Source of the DNA: Micromonospora sp. WMMD1102
Lineage (GTDB): Bacteria > Actinomycetota > Actinomycetes > Mycobacteriales > Micromonosporaceae
Assembly (NCBI RefSeq): GCF_029626265.1
Contig: NZ_JARUBN010000001.1
Location: forward strand, 1,240,001 to 1,304,000
DNA: 64,000 nt
Direction: 5' to 3'
The notes beneath the pieces are model-generated. The model was not told the origin of the DNA and ran no database searches. It saw nothing but the letters and a program-made list of their open reading frames with translations. Within the stretch, counting starts at the first letter, position 1. Each line of letters opens with the position of its first letter. Shown piece after piece: positions 27,177 through 36,226 of the stretch. The translations under genes and the position numbers were made by a program.

Positions 27177-29822
27177 ATGTTCGTGGCGCACATCCCGGAT
27201 GGCCGAGCCCGCCGGCTGGTAGTCCGGAGCATCGAGATCGGCGTCCCGCTGCTCGCCGTGGGCGTCCTCCTCGCGGCTCACCTCGGCGCGCTGTCGCCCT
27301 ATCCCGCCATGGCGGTCGCCGTCGGCACGGCCGCCGCGCTGGCTGCCGCCCGGCTGGTCCGGCTGGCGGTCCGCCTGCACACCGGCGGCACCGGCTTCGG
27401 CCCGTGCCGGGGCGCCGGCTTCCTCGGCTTCGGCCTGGTCACCAGCGCGCTCTCCTCGCTCGCCCTCCTCCTGGCGCCGGCCGGCGCCAGGTCGATGGTG
27501 GCGCTCGGTGGTCTGGTGCTGGCGTTCGCCCTCTATCTGTTCGGCATGATGATGCTGCCCGGTGCCGCCAGCGCGGTGCGGGTACGGCTGCGCCGGGCGT
27601 TCGACGGGCTGAGCCTCGGCATCAGTCTCGCCTTCTCCGCCTGGGTGATCCCGCCGGCCCCGCTGCCGCCGCTCGCCCTGATCGCGGCGTTGCTCGCCGT
27701 CGTCGGCCTGCCGGTGGTCACCATCACCACGCTGCGGGCGTACCAGTACCGGCGGTCCGCCGCGCTCTGCGGCACCGGCGCCGGACTGGCGCTCTTCGGG
27801 CACTCGCTGATCACCGTGCTGCTCGGCTCCGGCGCGTCGGCCGGGGCGCTGCCGCTGCTCGCCGTCTCGCTGGTCGCCGGCCCGGCCCTGATCGCCGCCG
27901 GTGCCCGCCGAGCCAGGCCGCCGGGTCAGCCGCCTGCCGTCCCGGGCGAGCCGCAGACCACTCTCAGCGCCTATCCGCTGCTGACCATCCCGGCGATCCT
28001 GGCGACGCTCTCGGCGCTCTGGCACCTGGTCACCGTCGGCGCCTTCGACGCCACCTCCATCCTGCTCGGCCTGGCGGTGATCCCGACGCTCGTGGTCCGG
28101 GAGGTGCTGGTGATGCTGGACATCCGCCGGTACGCCAAGCGGCTGGCGACCCAGGAGGCGCACTTCCGTTCGCTGGTCTCCGGCGCCAACGACCTGACCA
28201 TGATCGTCGGTGCGGACCTGCTGATCCGCTGGCAGTCGCCGACCGCCGCCCGGCTCTTCGGGCTCTCCGACGCCGACGTGCTGGGCCGGGCGTTCCCGAA
28301 CCTGATGCACCCGGACGACGCCGCCGACGTCACCCGGGTGCTCACCGACGTGCTCGCCGGCCGCGAGGTGCCGAGCGGGCGTCCGCAACTTGTCACCGCC
28401 CGGCTGCGTGACGGGCACGGCAGCTGGCGGGACACCGAGTCCACGGTCAGCGACCAGCGGGCGGTGCCCGAGGTCGCCGCGCTCGTGGTGCACGTCCGGG
28501 ACGTCAGCGAACGGCAGCGGCTGGAACGCAAGCTCAACGAGCTGGCCTTCACCGACGAACTCACCGGGCTGGCCAACCGCCGGGAACTGATGCGGACCAT
28601 CGTCACCCAGCGGGCGGTGCCGGGGCACACCGGCGCGCTGCTGGTCATCGACCTGCACGGGATGTCCGGGATCAACGACGCGCACGGGCGGCAGATGGGC
28701 GACGCCGTACTCGCCGAGGCGGGGCGGCGGCTGAGGTCCGGGGTGGGCAGTGCCGACGTGGTGGCCCGGCTGGGCGGGGACGAGTTCGCGGTGGTGACCG
28801 TGGACCGGCCGGTACTGGCGTACGCGACGGGGACCCGGCTGCTGACCGCACTGACCGCGCCGTACCCGATGCCCGGTGCGGTGCTGCATCTCGGCACCAG
28901 CATCGGGCTGGCCGACCTCTCGGGTGGCGACGGTGTCGACGACGTACTCCGCCGGGCCGACCTGGCCCGGCTGCGCGCCCGGCAGCTCGGCCGCAACCGC
29001 GTCGAGTGGTACGACGACGAGTTGGAGGAGCAGTTCACCCGCCGGCTCGACCTGGAACGCGAACTGCCCGGTGCGGTACGCCGGGGCGAGCTGGACCTGG
29101 TCTTCCAGCCGGTGCTCGACCTCGACGACCAGCAGCCGGTCGGCACCGAGGCGCTGCTGCGCTGGCGGAACCCGGCACTCGGCACCGTGCTGCCGGCCGA
29201 ACTCCTGCCGGTGGCCGAGGACCTGATGCTGCTGGAGGAGCTGGCCCGCTGGGTGTTGGACAGCGCATGCCGACAGCTCGCCGCCTGGTCGCAGCGGCCC
29301 CGCCCGCTCTGGATGTCGATCAACATCTCGTCCCGGGAGCTGATCGCGCCCGACTTCGTCAGCTGGGTGGGCACCTCGCTGGCCGAGCACCGGGTCGAGC
29401 CGGACCGGCTGGTGGTGGAGATCGTCGAGCCTCGGGGCGCCGTCGACGTGCCGGCGGTGGTGACCCAGCTCGCCGGGCTGCGGGCGCTCGGCGTACGGAC
29501 CGCGCTTGACGACTTCGGCAGCGGTCAGGCGTCGCTGGCCCAGCTCCGCCGGCTGCCGGTCGACTTCCTCAAGGTGGACCGGACCCTGGTCACCGAGGGC
29601 GGCACCCGGGAGGGCGAGCACAAGCCCTTCATCGACGTACTCGTCAGTCTCGGCAAGCGGTTCGGTCTGGAGATCATCGCCGAGGGGCTGGAGACGGCGG
29701 AGCAGGTGGAGCAGGCCCGCCGGGCGGGCTGCAAACTCGGCCAGGGGTACGCGTTGTCCCGACCCGCCCCGGCGGAGCGGGTCGAGGCGTACCTGGAAGA
29801 GTTTCCCAGCCCGTCCCGCTGA
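27177..29822 (+). CDS. Membrane PAS-GGDEF-EAL cyclic-di-GMP protein
   Basis: The 881-residue protein has about 300 N-terminal residues of eight to nine transmembrane helices and a PAS domain at about 320-440 (LVSGANDLTMIVGADLLIRW). A GGDEF domain follows with the signature near residue 533, then an EAL domain (EALLRW near 657, INISS, DDFGSG, KVDR, AEGLET, GQGY). The phosphodiesterase residues are complete. The GGDEF domain is partly degenerate: DLHGMSGIND replaces DLDxFKxxND, and the inhibitory RxxD is replaced by GSAD. The protein may therefore act mainly as a phosphodiesterase. The ATG has only AAAGG as a weak ribosome-binding site. Confidence 0.93.
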   Translation: MFVAHIPDGRARRLVVRSIEIGVPLLAVGVLLAAHLGALSPYPAMAVAVGTAAALAAARLVRLAVRLHTGGTGFGPCRGAGFLGFGLVTSALSSLALLLAPAGARSMVALGGLVLAFALYLFGMMMLPGAASAVRVRLRRAFDGLSLGISLAFSAWVIPPAPLPPLALIAALLAVVGLPVVTITTLRAYQYRRSAALCGTGAGLALFGHSLITVLLGSGASAGALPLLAVSLVAGPALIAAGARRARPPGQPPAVPGEPQTTLSAYPLLTIPAILATLSALWHLVTVGAFDATSILLGLAVIPTLVVREVLVMLDIRRYAKRLATQEAHFRSLVSGANDLTMIVGADLLIRWQSPTAARLFGLSDADVLGRAFPNLMHPDDAADVTRVLTDVLAGREVPSGRPQLVTARLRDGHGSWRDTESTVSDQRAVPEVAALVVHVRDVSERQRLERKLNELAFTDELTGLANRRELMRTIVTQRAVPGHTGALLVIDLHGMSGINDAHGRQMGDAVLAEAGRRLRSGVGSADVVARLGGDEFAVVTVDRPVLAYATGTRLLTALTAPYPMPGAVLHLGTSIGLADLSGGDGVDDVLRRADLARLRARQLGRNRVEWYDDELEEQFTRRLDLERELPGAVRRGELDLVFQPVLDLDDQQPVGTEALLRWRNPALGTVLPAELLPVAEDLMLLEELARWVLDSACRQLAAWSQRPRPLWMSINISSRELIAPDFVSWVGTSLAEHRVEPDRLVVEIVEPRGAVDVPAVVTQLAGLRALGVRTALDDFGSGQASLAQLRRLPVDFLKVDRTLVTEGGTREGEHKPFIDVLVSLGKRFGLEIIAEGLETAEQVEQARRAGCKLGQGYALSRPAPAERVEAYLEEFPSPSR

Positions 29823-29869
29823 CCCCAGCCCGTGTCCCGTTGACCCCCCCGTCCGCGACCGGCCCGGCC

Positions 29870-29913
29870 TAGCGCGTCGGGCCCCGTCGGGTAGCGCGTC
29901 GGGCCCCGTCGGG
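29870..29913. repeat. Two perfect tandem copies of a 22-bp unit
   Basis: TAGCGCGTCGGGCCCCGTCG followed by GG occurs at 29870-29891 and again immediately at 29892-29913, between the convergent ends of the cyclic-di-GMP gene and glyA. Each copy holds a GGGCCCC core that can pair with itself. It may serve as part of a terminator. Confidence 0.85.
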
Positions 29914-29915
29914 CG

Positions 29916-31184
29916 TCAGCCGGCCGTGTAGCCCGGCATCGGGTACGCCGCCAGCAGGTCCCGGACCTCACCGGCGATCCGGTCCAGCGTCGCCTCGTCG
30001 TCCTTGACCGCCGCGCTCACCGCCTCGTCCATCCAGGCCGCCACCTGCGGCATCTGCTCCTCGGTCAGCCCCCGGGTGGTCAGCGCGGGGGTGCCGAGCC
30101 GGATGCCGGAGGGGTCGAACGGCTTGCGCGGGTCGTACGGCACGGTGTTGTAGTTCAGCTCGATGCCGGCCCGGTCCAGCGCCTGTGCTGCCGGCTTGCC
30201 GGCGATGCCCTTGCCGGTCAGGTCGGCCAGGATCAGGTGGTTGTCGGTGCCGCCGGAGGAGAGCGTGAAGTCCCGCTCGACGAGTGCCGCCGCCAGCGCC
30301 CTGGCGTTCGCGACGACCTGGTGGGCGTACCGGCGGAAATCCTCGGTGCCGGCCTCCCGCAGCGCGACCGCGATCCCGGCGGTGGTGTGGTTGTGCGGGC
30401 CTCCCTGGAGGCCGGGGAAGACGGCCTTGTCGACCGCGGCGGCGTGCTCGGCGGTTGTCATGATCATGGCGCCGCGCGGGCCGCGCAGGGTCTTGTGCGT
30501 GGTGGTGGTGATCACGTCGGCGTGCCCGACCGGCGACGGGTGGGCACCACCGGCGACCAGGCCGGCGATGTGCGCGATGTCGGCGACCAGCACCGCGCCG
30601 ACCTCGCGGGCGATCTCGGCGAAGCCGGCGAAGTCGATGGTGCGCGGCACGGCGGTACCGCCGCAGAAGATCAGCTTGGGGCGCTCCCGCCGGGCCAGGT
30701 CGCGGACCTCGTCCAGGTCGATCCTGCCGGTCTGCGCCGAGACGCCGTAGCGGACCGGGTTGAACCACTTGCCGGTGGCCGAGACCGACCAACCGTGCGT
30801 CAGGTGGCCGCCCATCGGCAGCGCCATCCCCAGCACGGTGTCGCCGGGGGAGAGGAACGCCAGGTAGACGGCGAGGTTGGCCGGGGAGCCGGAGTACGGC
30901 TGCACGTTGGCGTGCGCGACCCCGAAGAGTTCCCGGGCCCGGGTCACCGCGAGCGTCTCGATCGGGTCGACGAACTGCTGGCCCTCGTAGTAGCGGCGGC
31001 CGGGGTAACCCTCCGAGTATTTGTTCGTCAGCACCGTGCCGCTGGCTTCGAGTACCGCGGTCGAGACGTAGTTCTCGGAGGCGATCATCCGCAGTTTGTC
31101 GTGCTGCCGGGTCGCCTCGGACTCGATCAGCGTCGCCAACTCCGGGTCGGCGGCGGTCAGGCTGGGAATCGCTGGTACGTGCAC
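29916..31184 (-). CDS. glyA: Serine hydroxymethyltransferase
   Basis: This PLP enzyme converts serine and tetrahydrofolate to glycine and methylene-tetrahydrofolate in one-carbon metabolism. The 422-residue protein has ASENYVS and YYEGQQFVD near the start. PYSGSPANLAVY precedes the folate/PLP site, followed by DIAHIAGLV and the PLP lysine in TTTTHKTLRGPRG. All are canonical. The substitution CGGTAVPR for the more usual CGGSAYPR suggests it could be a second, divergent SHMT copy of actinomycetes. AGGAGG precedes the GTG start. Confidence 0.95.
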   Translation of the reverse strand: MHVPAIPSLTAADPELATLIESEATRQHDKLRMIASENYVSTAVLEASGTVLTNKYSEGYPGRRYYEGQQFVDPIETLAVTRARELFGVAHANVQPYSGSPANLAVYLAFLSPGDTVLGMALPMGGHLTHGWSVSATGKWFNPVRYGVSAQTGRIDLDEVRDLARRERPKLIFCGGTAVPRTIDFAGFAEIAREVGAVLVADIAHIAGLVAGGAHPSPVGHADVITTTTHKTLRGPRGAMIMTTAEHAAAVDKAVFPGLQGGPHNHTTAGIAVALREAGTEDFRRYAHQVVANARALAAALVERDFTLSSGGTDNHLILADLTGKGIAGKPAAQALDRAGIELNYNTVPYDPRKPFDPSGIRLGTPALTTRGLTEEQMPQVAAWMDEAVSAAVKDDEATLDRIAGEVRDLLAAYPMPGYTAG

Positions 31185-31253
31185 GGTGGTTGTCCTCCTG
31201 GCTGGTCCATGCCTGCGCGGCCGATGCTATCGCTAGCCCGGCGCCACACCTGC

Positions 31254-31303
31254 AAGGAAGGGGCCCTTCCTATACAGAATCCGATAGGAAGGGCCCCTTC
31301 CTT
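31254..31303. terminator. Hairpin with 19-bp perfect stem after the LacI gene, dispersed-repeat type
   Basis: AAGGAAGGGGCCCTTCCTA (31254-31272) pairs perfectly with 31285-31303 around a 12-base loop. It overlaps the stop codon of the LacI gene (31302-31304) and would terminate its message before glyA. Arms and loop core (ACAGAA-N2-CGATA) match the hairpin after gatB. Confidence 0.9.
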
Positions 31304-32315
31304 ACATCCGCGGTGGCGCGGTGCTGCCGCGCGGGATCAGGTGCGCGGTCTCGTCCTGGAAGTCGCCGAGCGGCTGCCCGGCGATCGCGGCCAACAGTCG
31401 ACTCGCGGCGTGCGCCCCGTACGCCGGGATGTCCCGGTGCAGCGCGGTCAGCGACGGGTGGACGAGTTGGCAGAGCGGCGAGTCGTCCCAGGCCACGATG
31501 GAGACGTCGACGGGGACGGCCAGCCCCATCTCCTGGGCCACGGCGAGACCGGCGATGGCCATCACGTCGTTGTCGTACACGATCGCGGTCGGCCGGTCGG
31601 CGGAGCTGAGCAGGCGTCGGGTGGCCCGGGCGCCCTCTTCGCCGCTGTAGTCGGACGAGACGGTGACCGTACGCTTCAGACCGAGCCGGCGGGAGACGGC
31701 GCCGAACGTCTCGGTGCGGATCTCGGTGTGCCGCAGGCCGGGCAGGCCGCCGATCCGGGCGATCTGCCGGTGGCCGAGTGCGACGAGGTATTCGAGCACC
31801 TCGGTCAGGGCCGCCGACTCGTCGGACCAGACGTGGTCGAGCCCGCCGCCGCCCGGTCCGCCGATCACCACCGCCGGCAGGCGCAGCTCCTCGAGCACCG
31901 GCACCCGGCGGTCGTCGACCCGCAGGTCGCAGACGAAGACGCCGTCCACCCGCCGCTCGCCCCACCAGCGTCGGTAGACCGCGATCTCGGCCTCCGGGCT
32001 GGCCACCACCTGGAGGGTCAGCGCGTACGACCGGGCGGAGAGTTCCGCCTCCACCCCGCTGATCAGCTCCATGAAGAACGGTTCGACGCCGAGGATCCGG
32101 GCCGGCCGGCAGAGCGCCAGCCCGACCGCGTTGGCGGTGGCTCCGGAGAGCGCCCGTGCGGCGCTGTTCGGGTTGAAGCCGATCTCCCGGGCGATGGCGA
32201 GAATGCGTTGCCGGGTGGCGTCCGAGACGCCGGGCTGTCCGTTCAGGGCGTAGGAGACCGCTCCCTTGGAAACGCCTGCCCGGCGGGCCACGTCCGCGAT
32301 TGTCGGCCGTTTCAC
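31302..32315 (-). CDS. LacI-family transcriptional regulator
   Basis: The 337-residue repressor-type protein has the N-terminal LacI HTH (PTIADVARRAGVSKGAVSYA) with the hinge NSAARALSG. A periplasmic-binding-type sugar sensor domain follows. It is divergent from the beta-mannosidase gene, so it most likely controls that gene in response to a mannose-containing sugar. Candidate operators lie in the 397-base spacer. The GTG start has AAGGAG six bases upstream. Confidence 0.93.
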   Translation of the reverse strand: MKRPTIADVARRAGVSKGAVSYALNGQPGVSDATRQRILAIAREIGFNPNSAARALSGATANAVGLALCRPARILGVEPFFMELISGVEAELSARSYALTLQVVASPEAEIAVYRRWWGERRVDGVFVCDLRVDDRRVPVLEELRLPAVVIGGPGGGGLDHVWSDESAALTEVLEYLVALGHRQIARIGGLPGLRHTEIRTETFGAVSRRLGLKRTVTVSSDYSGEEGARATRRLLSSADRPTAIVYDNDVMAIAGLAVAQEMGLAVPVDVSIVAWDDSPLCQLVHPSLTALHRDIPAYGAHAASRLLAAIAGQPLGDFQDETAHLIPRGSTAPPRM

Positions 32316-32426
32316 CGGCGCTCCTTCGTCTGCGACGACCCGAGCTCGGGTGGGCCGGTCGGGTTACCTGCGCGCTGTGTCGTGCCGTCGCGCGGGCCGG
32401 GGAGGCTCGTGCAGGTCACGGGAGGA

Positions 32427-32441
32427 ACTTTTCCGGTTAAG
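32427..32441. promoter_or_regulatory. Candidate LacI-family operator 1
   Basis: ACTTTTCCGGTTAAG has the CG-centred partial dyad usual for LacI-type operators and matches the second site at 32541-32555 in 13 of 15 positions. It lies about 112 bases upstream of the LacI gene start. The role is inferred. Confidence 0.45.
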
Positions 32442-32505
32442 CATAGCGATCCGGGGTTGCCGCCCGGAGATCGACCGTCGGGCATTCGAGCCGATTTGGC
32501 GGTCG

Positions 32506-32534
32506 TTGACAGCGCCGAGAGGCGCCCGTACGGT
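32506..32534 (+). promoter_or_regulatory. Sigma-70-type promoter for the beta-mannosidase gene
   Basis: TTGACA at 32506-32511 and TACGGT at 32529-32534 are separated by exactly 17 bases. Transcription would start around 32541, giving a leader of about 170 bases. The candidate operator at 32541-32555 covers the start point. Confidence 0.7.
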
Positions 32535-32540
32535 GACTTT

Positions 32541-32555
32541 ACTTATCCGGTTCAG
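32541..32555. promoter_or_regulatory. Candidate LacI-family operator 2 at the transcription start
   Basis: ACTTATCCGGTTCAG closely matches the site at 32427-32441 and lies right at the predicted start point. A repressor bound here would block the beta-mannosidase promoter. This is inferred from position and similarity. Confidence 0.5.
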
Positions 32556-32630
32556 TTGATATCTCTCGATGTCTCCGATGGGCTTCCCGGTGCGGCGGCG
32601 ACGCTCTCCACCAGGGAGTTCACGCCGAGG

Positions 32631-32691
32631 TCGTGGTCGGTCGCGACCTGACGAAATCCGGTCGTGGTCGGTCGCGAGCCGAGAAATCCGG
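32631..32691. repeat. Two degenerate ~30-bp direct repeats upstream of the beta-mannosidase start
   Basis: TCGTGGTCGGTCGCGA followed by a GAAATCCGG tail occurs at 32631-32661 and 32662-32691, with a third decayed start at 32692. They occupy the leader of the beta-mannosidase message. Confidence 0.7.
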
Positions 32692-32712
32692 TCGTGACCC
32701 GAGGAATTTGAG

Positions 32713-35247
32713 GTGCCCGTGACGTCCTGGCAGAGCCTGCACGACGGTTGGTCGCTGACCGCGGTCGGCGACCCGGAGATCCCGGCGGCGGTCGCGTCGG
32801 CCCGGATTCCGGCCACCGTGCCCGGCTGCGTGCACACCGACCTGCTCGCCGCCGGACTGATCCCGGACCCCTATCTCGACCAGCACGAACTCGAACTGGG
32901 CTGGATCGGCCACACCGACTGGTGCTACGAAACCACGTTCCACTGGCCCGGCGACGGTGAGGGGGCGGGAGAGGGGAAGCGGGAGGGAAAAGACGGCGGT
33001 GAGCGGGTCGAGCTGGTCTGTGCCGGCCTCGACACGGTGGCGACGGTCACCCTCAACGGCGTCGAGCTGGGGCGCACCGCCAACATGCACCGCGGCTACT
33101 CCTTCGACGTCCGGCCGGTGCTGCGGGTCGGTGCGAACGTGCTGCGGGTGCGGTTCGACTCGGCGTACCGGTATGCCGAGGCGGAGCAGCGGCGGCTCGG
33201 CGCGCGCCCGAAGGCGTACCCGACGCCGTTCAACTTCATCCGCAAGATGGCCTGCAACTTCGGCTGGGACTGGGGACCGGAGCTGGTCACCGCCGGGATC
33301 TGGCAGGAGATCGGGCTGCGCACCTGGCGGACCGCGCGGCTGGCCGAGGTCCGCCCGCAGGTCACCGTCGCCGGCACCGAGGGCCGGGTCAGGGTACGCG
33401 TCGACGTCGACCTCGCCGACGACCGGACCGCCGCCGCCGGACCGCTCACCGTCCGGGCGGCCGTGGCCGGCGAGGTCGCCGAGGTCGTGCTGGCACCCGG
33501 GCAGCGCACCGCCGAGCTGACCGTCACCGTCGCCGACCCCGAACTGTGGTGGCCCCGGGGGTACGGCGACCAACCGCGCTATCCGCTCACCGTCACCCTG
33601 CACGCCGCCGACGGCGAGCTGGACACCTGGCAGCGGCAGATCGGCTTCCGCTCGGTACGCCTGGAGACCGGCACCGACGAGCACGGCTCGGCGTTCACCG
33701 TCGTCGTCAACGACCTGCCGATCTTCGCCCGGGGTGTCAACTGGATCCCGGACGACTGCTTCCCGCACCGGGTGACCCGGCAGCGCTACGCCGAACGCCT
33801 CCGCCAGGCCAGCGACGCGGGCGTCAACTTCCTGCGTGTCTGGGGCGGCGGCCGGTACGAGTCCGAGGACTTCTACGACCTCGCCGACGAGCTGGGCCTG
33901 CTGGTCGGGCAGGACTTCCTCTTCTCCTGTGCCGCCTATCCGGAGGAGGAGCCGTTCCGCACCGAGGTACGCGCCGAGGCGGCCGAGCAGATCGTCCGGC
34001 TGGCCAGCCATCCGAGCCTGGTGCTCTGGTTCGGCAACAACGAGAACATCTGGGGCTGGCACGACTGGGGTTGGCAGCAGGAGCTGGCCGACCGGAGCTG
34101 GGGGGCCGGCTACTACTTCGAGCTGCTGCCCGGCCTGCTGGCCGAGCTGGACCCGACCCGCCCGTACTGGCCGGGCAGCCCGTGGTCGGGGCGGCCGGAG
34201 ATCCACCCGAACGACCCGGCACACGGCAGCATGCACATCTGGACGGTGTGGAACCAGATCGACTACACGCACTACCGGGACTACCTGCCCCGGTTCGTCG
34301 CCGAGTTCGGCTGGCAGGGCCCGGCCAGCTACGCCACGCTGCGCCGGGCGATCTCCGATCCGGCCGGGCTGGCCGTGGACTCGGCCGCGATGGCGCACCG
34401 GCAGAAGGCCGGCGACGGCCAGCTCAAACTGGCCCGGGGGCTGGCGGCACACCTGCCGGCACCGCGCGACTTCGACGACTGGCACTACCTGACCCAGCTC
34501 AACCAGGCGCGGGCGATGAGCGTCGGGGTGGAGCACCTGCGGTCGTACCGGCCGATCTGCATGGGCAGCGTCGTCTGGCAGCTCAACGACTGCTGGCCGG
34601 TCACCTCGTGGGCCGCCGTCGACGGCGACGGCCGCCGCAAACCCCTCTGGTACGCGCTGCGCCGCGCCTACGCCGACCGGCTGCTGACGATCCAGCCGAG
34701 GCAGGGCGGGCTGGCCCTGGTGGCCGTCAACGACGGCGGTGCACCCTGGACCGGTCGGGTGGACGTGACCCGGCTGACCCTGGCCGGCGAGCCGAGGGGC
34801 AAGGCGTCGGTCGAGTTGTCGGTGCCGCCGTACTCGCAGATGCGCTGGACGCTGCCGGCGGACGTCGCCAGCTCCGACGATCCGCGCGCCGAGCTGCTGG
34901 TCGCCGATCCCGGAGGGGGCGGCGGGGGCGGCGGGGGCGGCGGACGGAGCTTCTGGTTCTTCGCCGAGGACCACGAGTTGGCGTACCCGCCGGCCGGTTA
35001 CGACGCCACCGTCGAACCCACCCCGGACGGGGTACGGGTCCGGGTGACCGCCCGGACGATCCTGCGCGACCTGGTGCTCGCCCCGGACCGGCTCGATCCG
35101 GCGGCCGAGGTGGACGAGGCACTTGTCACGCTGCTGCCGGGGGAGTCGACGACGTTCACCGTGCGGTCCGGGGTGCCGCTGGACCCAACGGCGCTCACCA
35201 CCCGTCCGGTACTCCGTTGTGTAAACGACATGGTGCCGGGTTCCTGA
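32713..35247 (+). CDS. Glycoside hydrolase family 2 beta-mannosidase
   Basis: The enzyme removes terminal beta-D-mannose from oligosaccharides. The 844-residue protein has a jelly-roll N-domain (GWIGHTDWCYETTF), immunoglobulin-like domains and a TIM barrel. The acid/base is Glu444 in WFGNNENIW and the nucleophile Glu531 in FVAEFGWQG. A charged Gly/Lys/Glu linker at about residues 81-95 and a run of eleven Gly at about 735-745 are low-complexity insertions. There is no signal peptide, so it is cytosolic and acts on imported sugars. The GTG start has GAGGA eight bases upstream. The LacI regulator is divergent. Confidence 0.92.
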   Translation: MPVTSWQSLHDGWSLTAVGDPEIPAAVASARIPATVPGCVHTDLLAAGLIPDPYLDQHELELGWIGHTDWCYETTFHWPGDGEGAGEGKREGKDGGERVELVCAGLDTVATVTLNGVELGRTANMHRGYSFDVRPVLRVGANVLRVRFDSAYRYAEAEQRRLGARPKAYPTPFNFIRKMACNFGWDWGPELVTAGIWQEIGLRTWRTARLAEVRPQVTVAGTEGRVRVRVDVDLADDRTAAAGPLTVRAAVAGEVAEVVLAPGQRTAELTVTVADPELWWPRGYGDQPRYPLTVTLHAADGELDTWQRQIGFRSVRLETGTDEHGSAFTVVVNDLPIFARGVNWIPDDCFPHRVTRQRYAERLRQASDAGVNFLRVWGGGRYESEDFYDLADELGLLVGQDFLFSCAAYPEEEPFRTEVRAEAAEQIVRLASHPSLVLWFGNNENIWGWHDWGWQQELADRSWGAGYYFELLPGLLAELDPTRPYWPGSPWSGRPEIHPNDPAHGSMHIWTVWNQIDYTHYRDYLPRFVAEFGWQGPASYATLRRAISDPAGLAVDSAAMAHRQKAGDGQLKLARGLAAHLPAPRDFDDWHYLTQLNQARAMSVGVEHLRSYRPICMGSVVWQLNDCWPVTSWAAVDGDGRRKPLWYALRRAYADRLLTIQPRQGGLALVAVNDGGAPWTGRVDVTRLTLAGEPRGKASVELSVPPYSQMRWTLPADVASSDDPRAELLVADPGGGGGGGGGGGRSFWFFAEDHELAYPPAGYDATVEPTPDGVRVRVTARTILRDLVLAPDRLDPAAEVDEALVTLLPGESTTFTVRSGVPLDPTALTTRPVLRCVNDMVPGS

Positions 35248-35456
35248 GCCGGTCGGGGTGCCGGTCCGCGACGCCGACCGGTGCCCGGATGGCCCGGTAA
35301 GGCGTCGCGGGACGCGACCTGCCTCGGCGGATCCGTTCGGGGTGGGCGTGGTTGCTTCGCTTCCAGCGTCGCGTGCCGGTGGCAGACCGTGTCAGGCATG
35401 GAGGCGCCGGACCGAAGGGAACACGACGATGACTGTCGTCCCTTCGCCCTCCACCT

Positions 35457-35927
35457 GTGGGTGAGGGCGAGCAGACCAGGCTGGTGGCCTGGAGTCATGA
35501 GTTGCGCCGCGTTCACGGACGACTTCGCGAAGCGCTGCGCGTCACCCAGCAGGCCCTGGCCGACGGCGAGCCGGCCGAACCGGCGACCAGAGAGCTGTTG
35601 CTGTTCTGCCACGGGTTCTGCGCCGCCCTGGACGCGCATCACGAGGGCGAGGACCGGGACCTGTTTCCGGCGATCGCGGAGCGGCATCCCGAGTTGCGGG
35701 AGACGCTTCGCCAACTGCGGCAGGACCATTCGATGATCGGGCACCTGCTGGCCGGCCTCCGGGCCGCAGTCGACCGGGCCGCCCCGCAGGCAGAATTGGA
35801 GCGGCACCTGGAGGGCGTGGCGGCGATCATGGAGTCGCACTTCAGGTACGAGGAACGCCAGCTTCTGACGGTGCTGGAGAGCCTGGCGCTGGACGCCGAT
35901 CCCGACGTGGTGCTGGGCCCACTGTGA
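35457..35927 (+). CDS. Hemerythrin-like (HHE) domain protein
   Basis: This 156-residue four-helix protein has the spaced His/Glu pattern of the HHE cation-binding domain. SHELRRVH, DAHHEGEDRDLFP, LRQDHSMIGHLL and ESHFRYEERQLL are all visible, supplying ligands for a di-iron centre. Related proteins sense or bind oxygen or nitric oxide. The GTG at 35457 has no obvious ribosome-binding site, and a GTG nine codons later is possible. The 209 bases before it hold no recognised feature. Confidence 0.82.
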   Translation: MGEGEQTRLVAWSHELRRVHGRLREALRVTQQALADGEPAEPATRELLLFCHGFCAALDAHHEGEDRDLFPAIAERHPELRETLRQLRQDHSMIGHLLAGLRAAVDRAAPQAELERHLEGVAAIMESHFRYEERQLLTVLESLALDADPDVVLGPL

Positions 35928-35929
35928 CC

Positions 35930-36226
35930 GGCGACCCGGACGTCAGACGCTTCCGCTCCGCTGCCAGGGCGCCAATCCGCCTCTCCGGAACAGGCCCACC
36001 AGAGCAGGCACGCCGGTGGCCAGTAGGTGAGCCCGGCGATCGCGAAATACCAGGGTCGCCATCCTTCGACGAGACCGTCGTACCCGTGGCTGACGGCCCA
36101 GTCGTGCACGGCCCAGGCCCATACCGCGTAGCCGACCCACAGAGCGAGAGACCAGCAGATGCGGGTAAGCCGGCTCGGCCCCCGGTCGCGCCACCGGGAC
36201 AGCGCATCGGCCACCTGGGAGAGCAC
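35930..36226 (-). pseudogene. Possible small Trp-rich membrane protein, probably decayed
   Basis: From a GTG at 36226, about 95 residues on the minus strand contain hydrophobic Trp-rich helices (LALWVGYAVWAWAVHDWAV and YFAIAGLTYWPPACLLWWA). After that the frame runs antisense through the hemerythrin gene to 35639, which is unlikely for a real gene. A frame one base away stops at 35943. This looks like a small membrane protein gene that has lost its end by frameshift. Confidence is low. Confidence 0.3.

Larger units (their letters stand above)
32316..32712. other. 397-base divergent control region, LacI gene/beta-mannosidase
   Basis: No gene is supported here. The region holds a near-consensus promoter (32506-32534), two matching CCGG-centred motifs (32427-32441 and 32541-32555), and two degenerate 30-base direct repeats just before the beta-mannosidase start (32631-32691). 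Confidence 0.65.

Noticed and set aside
27054..29621. Long minus-strand frame opposite the PAS-GGDEF-EAL gene
   Set aside because: Low-complexity Gln/Gly/Arg shadow of a well-supported gene.
32266..32559. Small plus-strand gene overlapping the LacI start
   Set aside because: It is antisense to the LacI HTH and crosses its promoter region, with no coding pattern.
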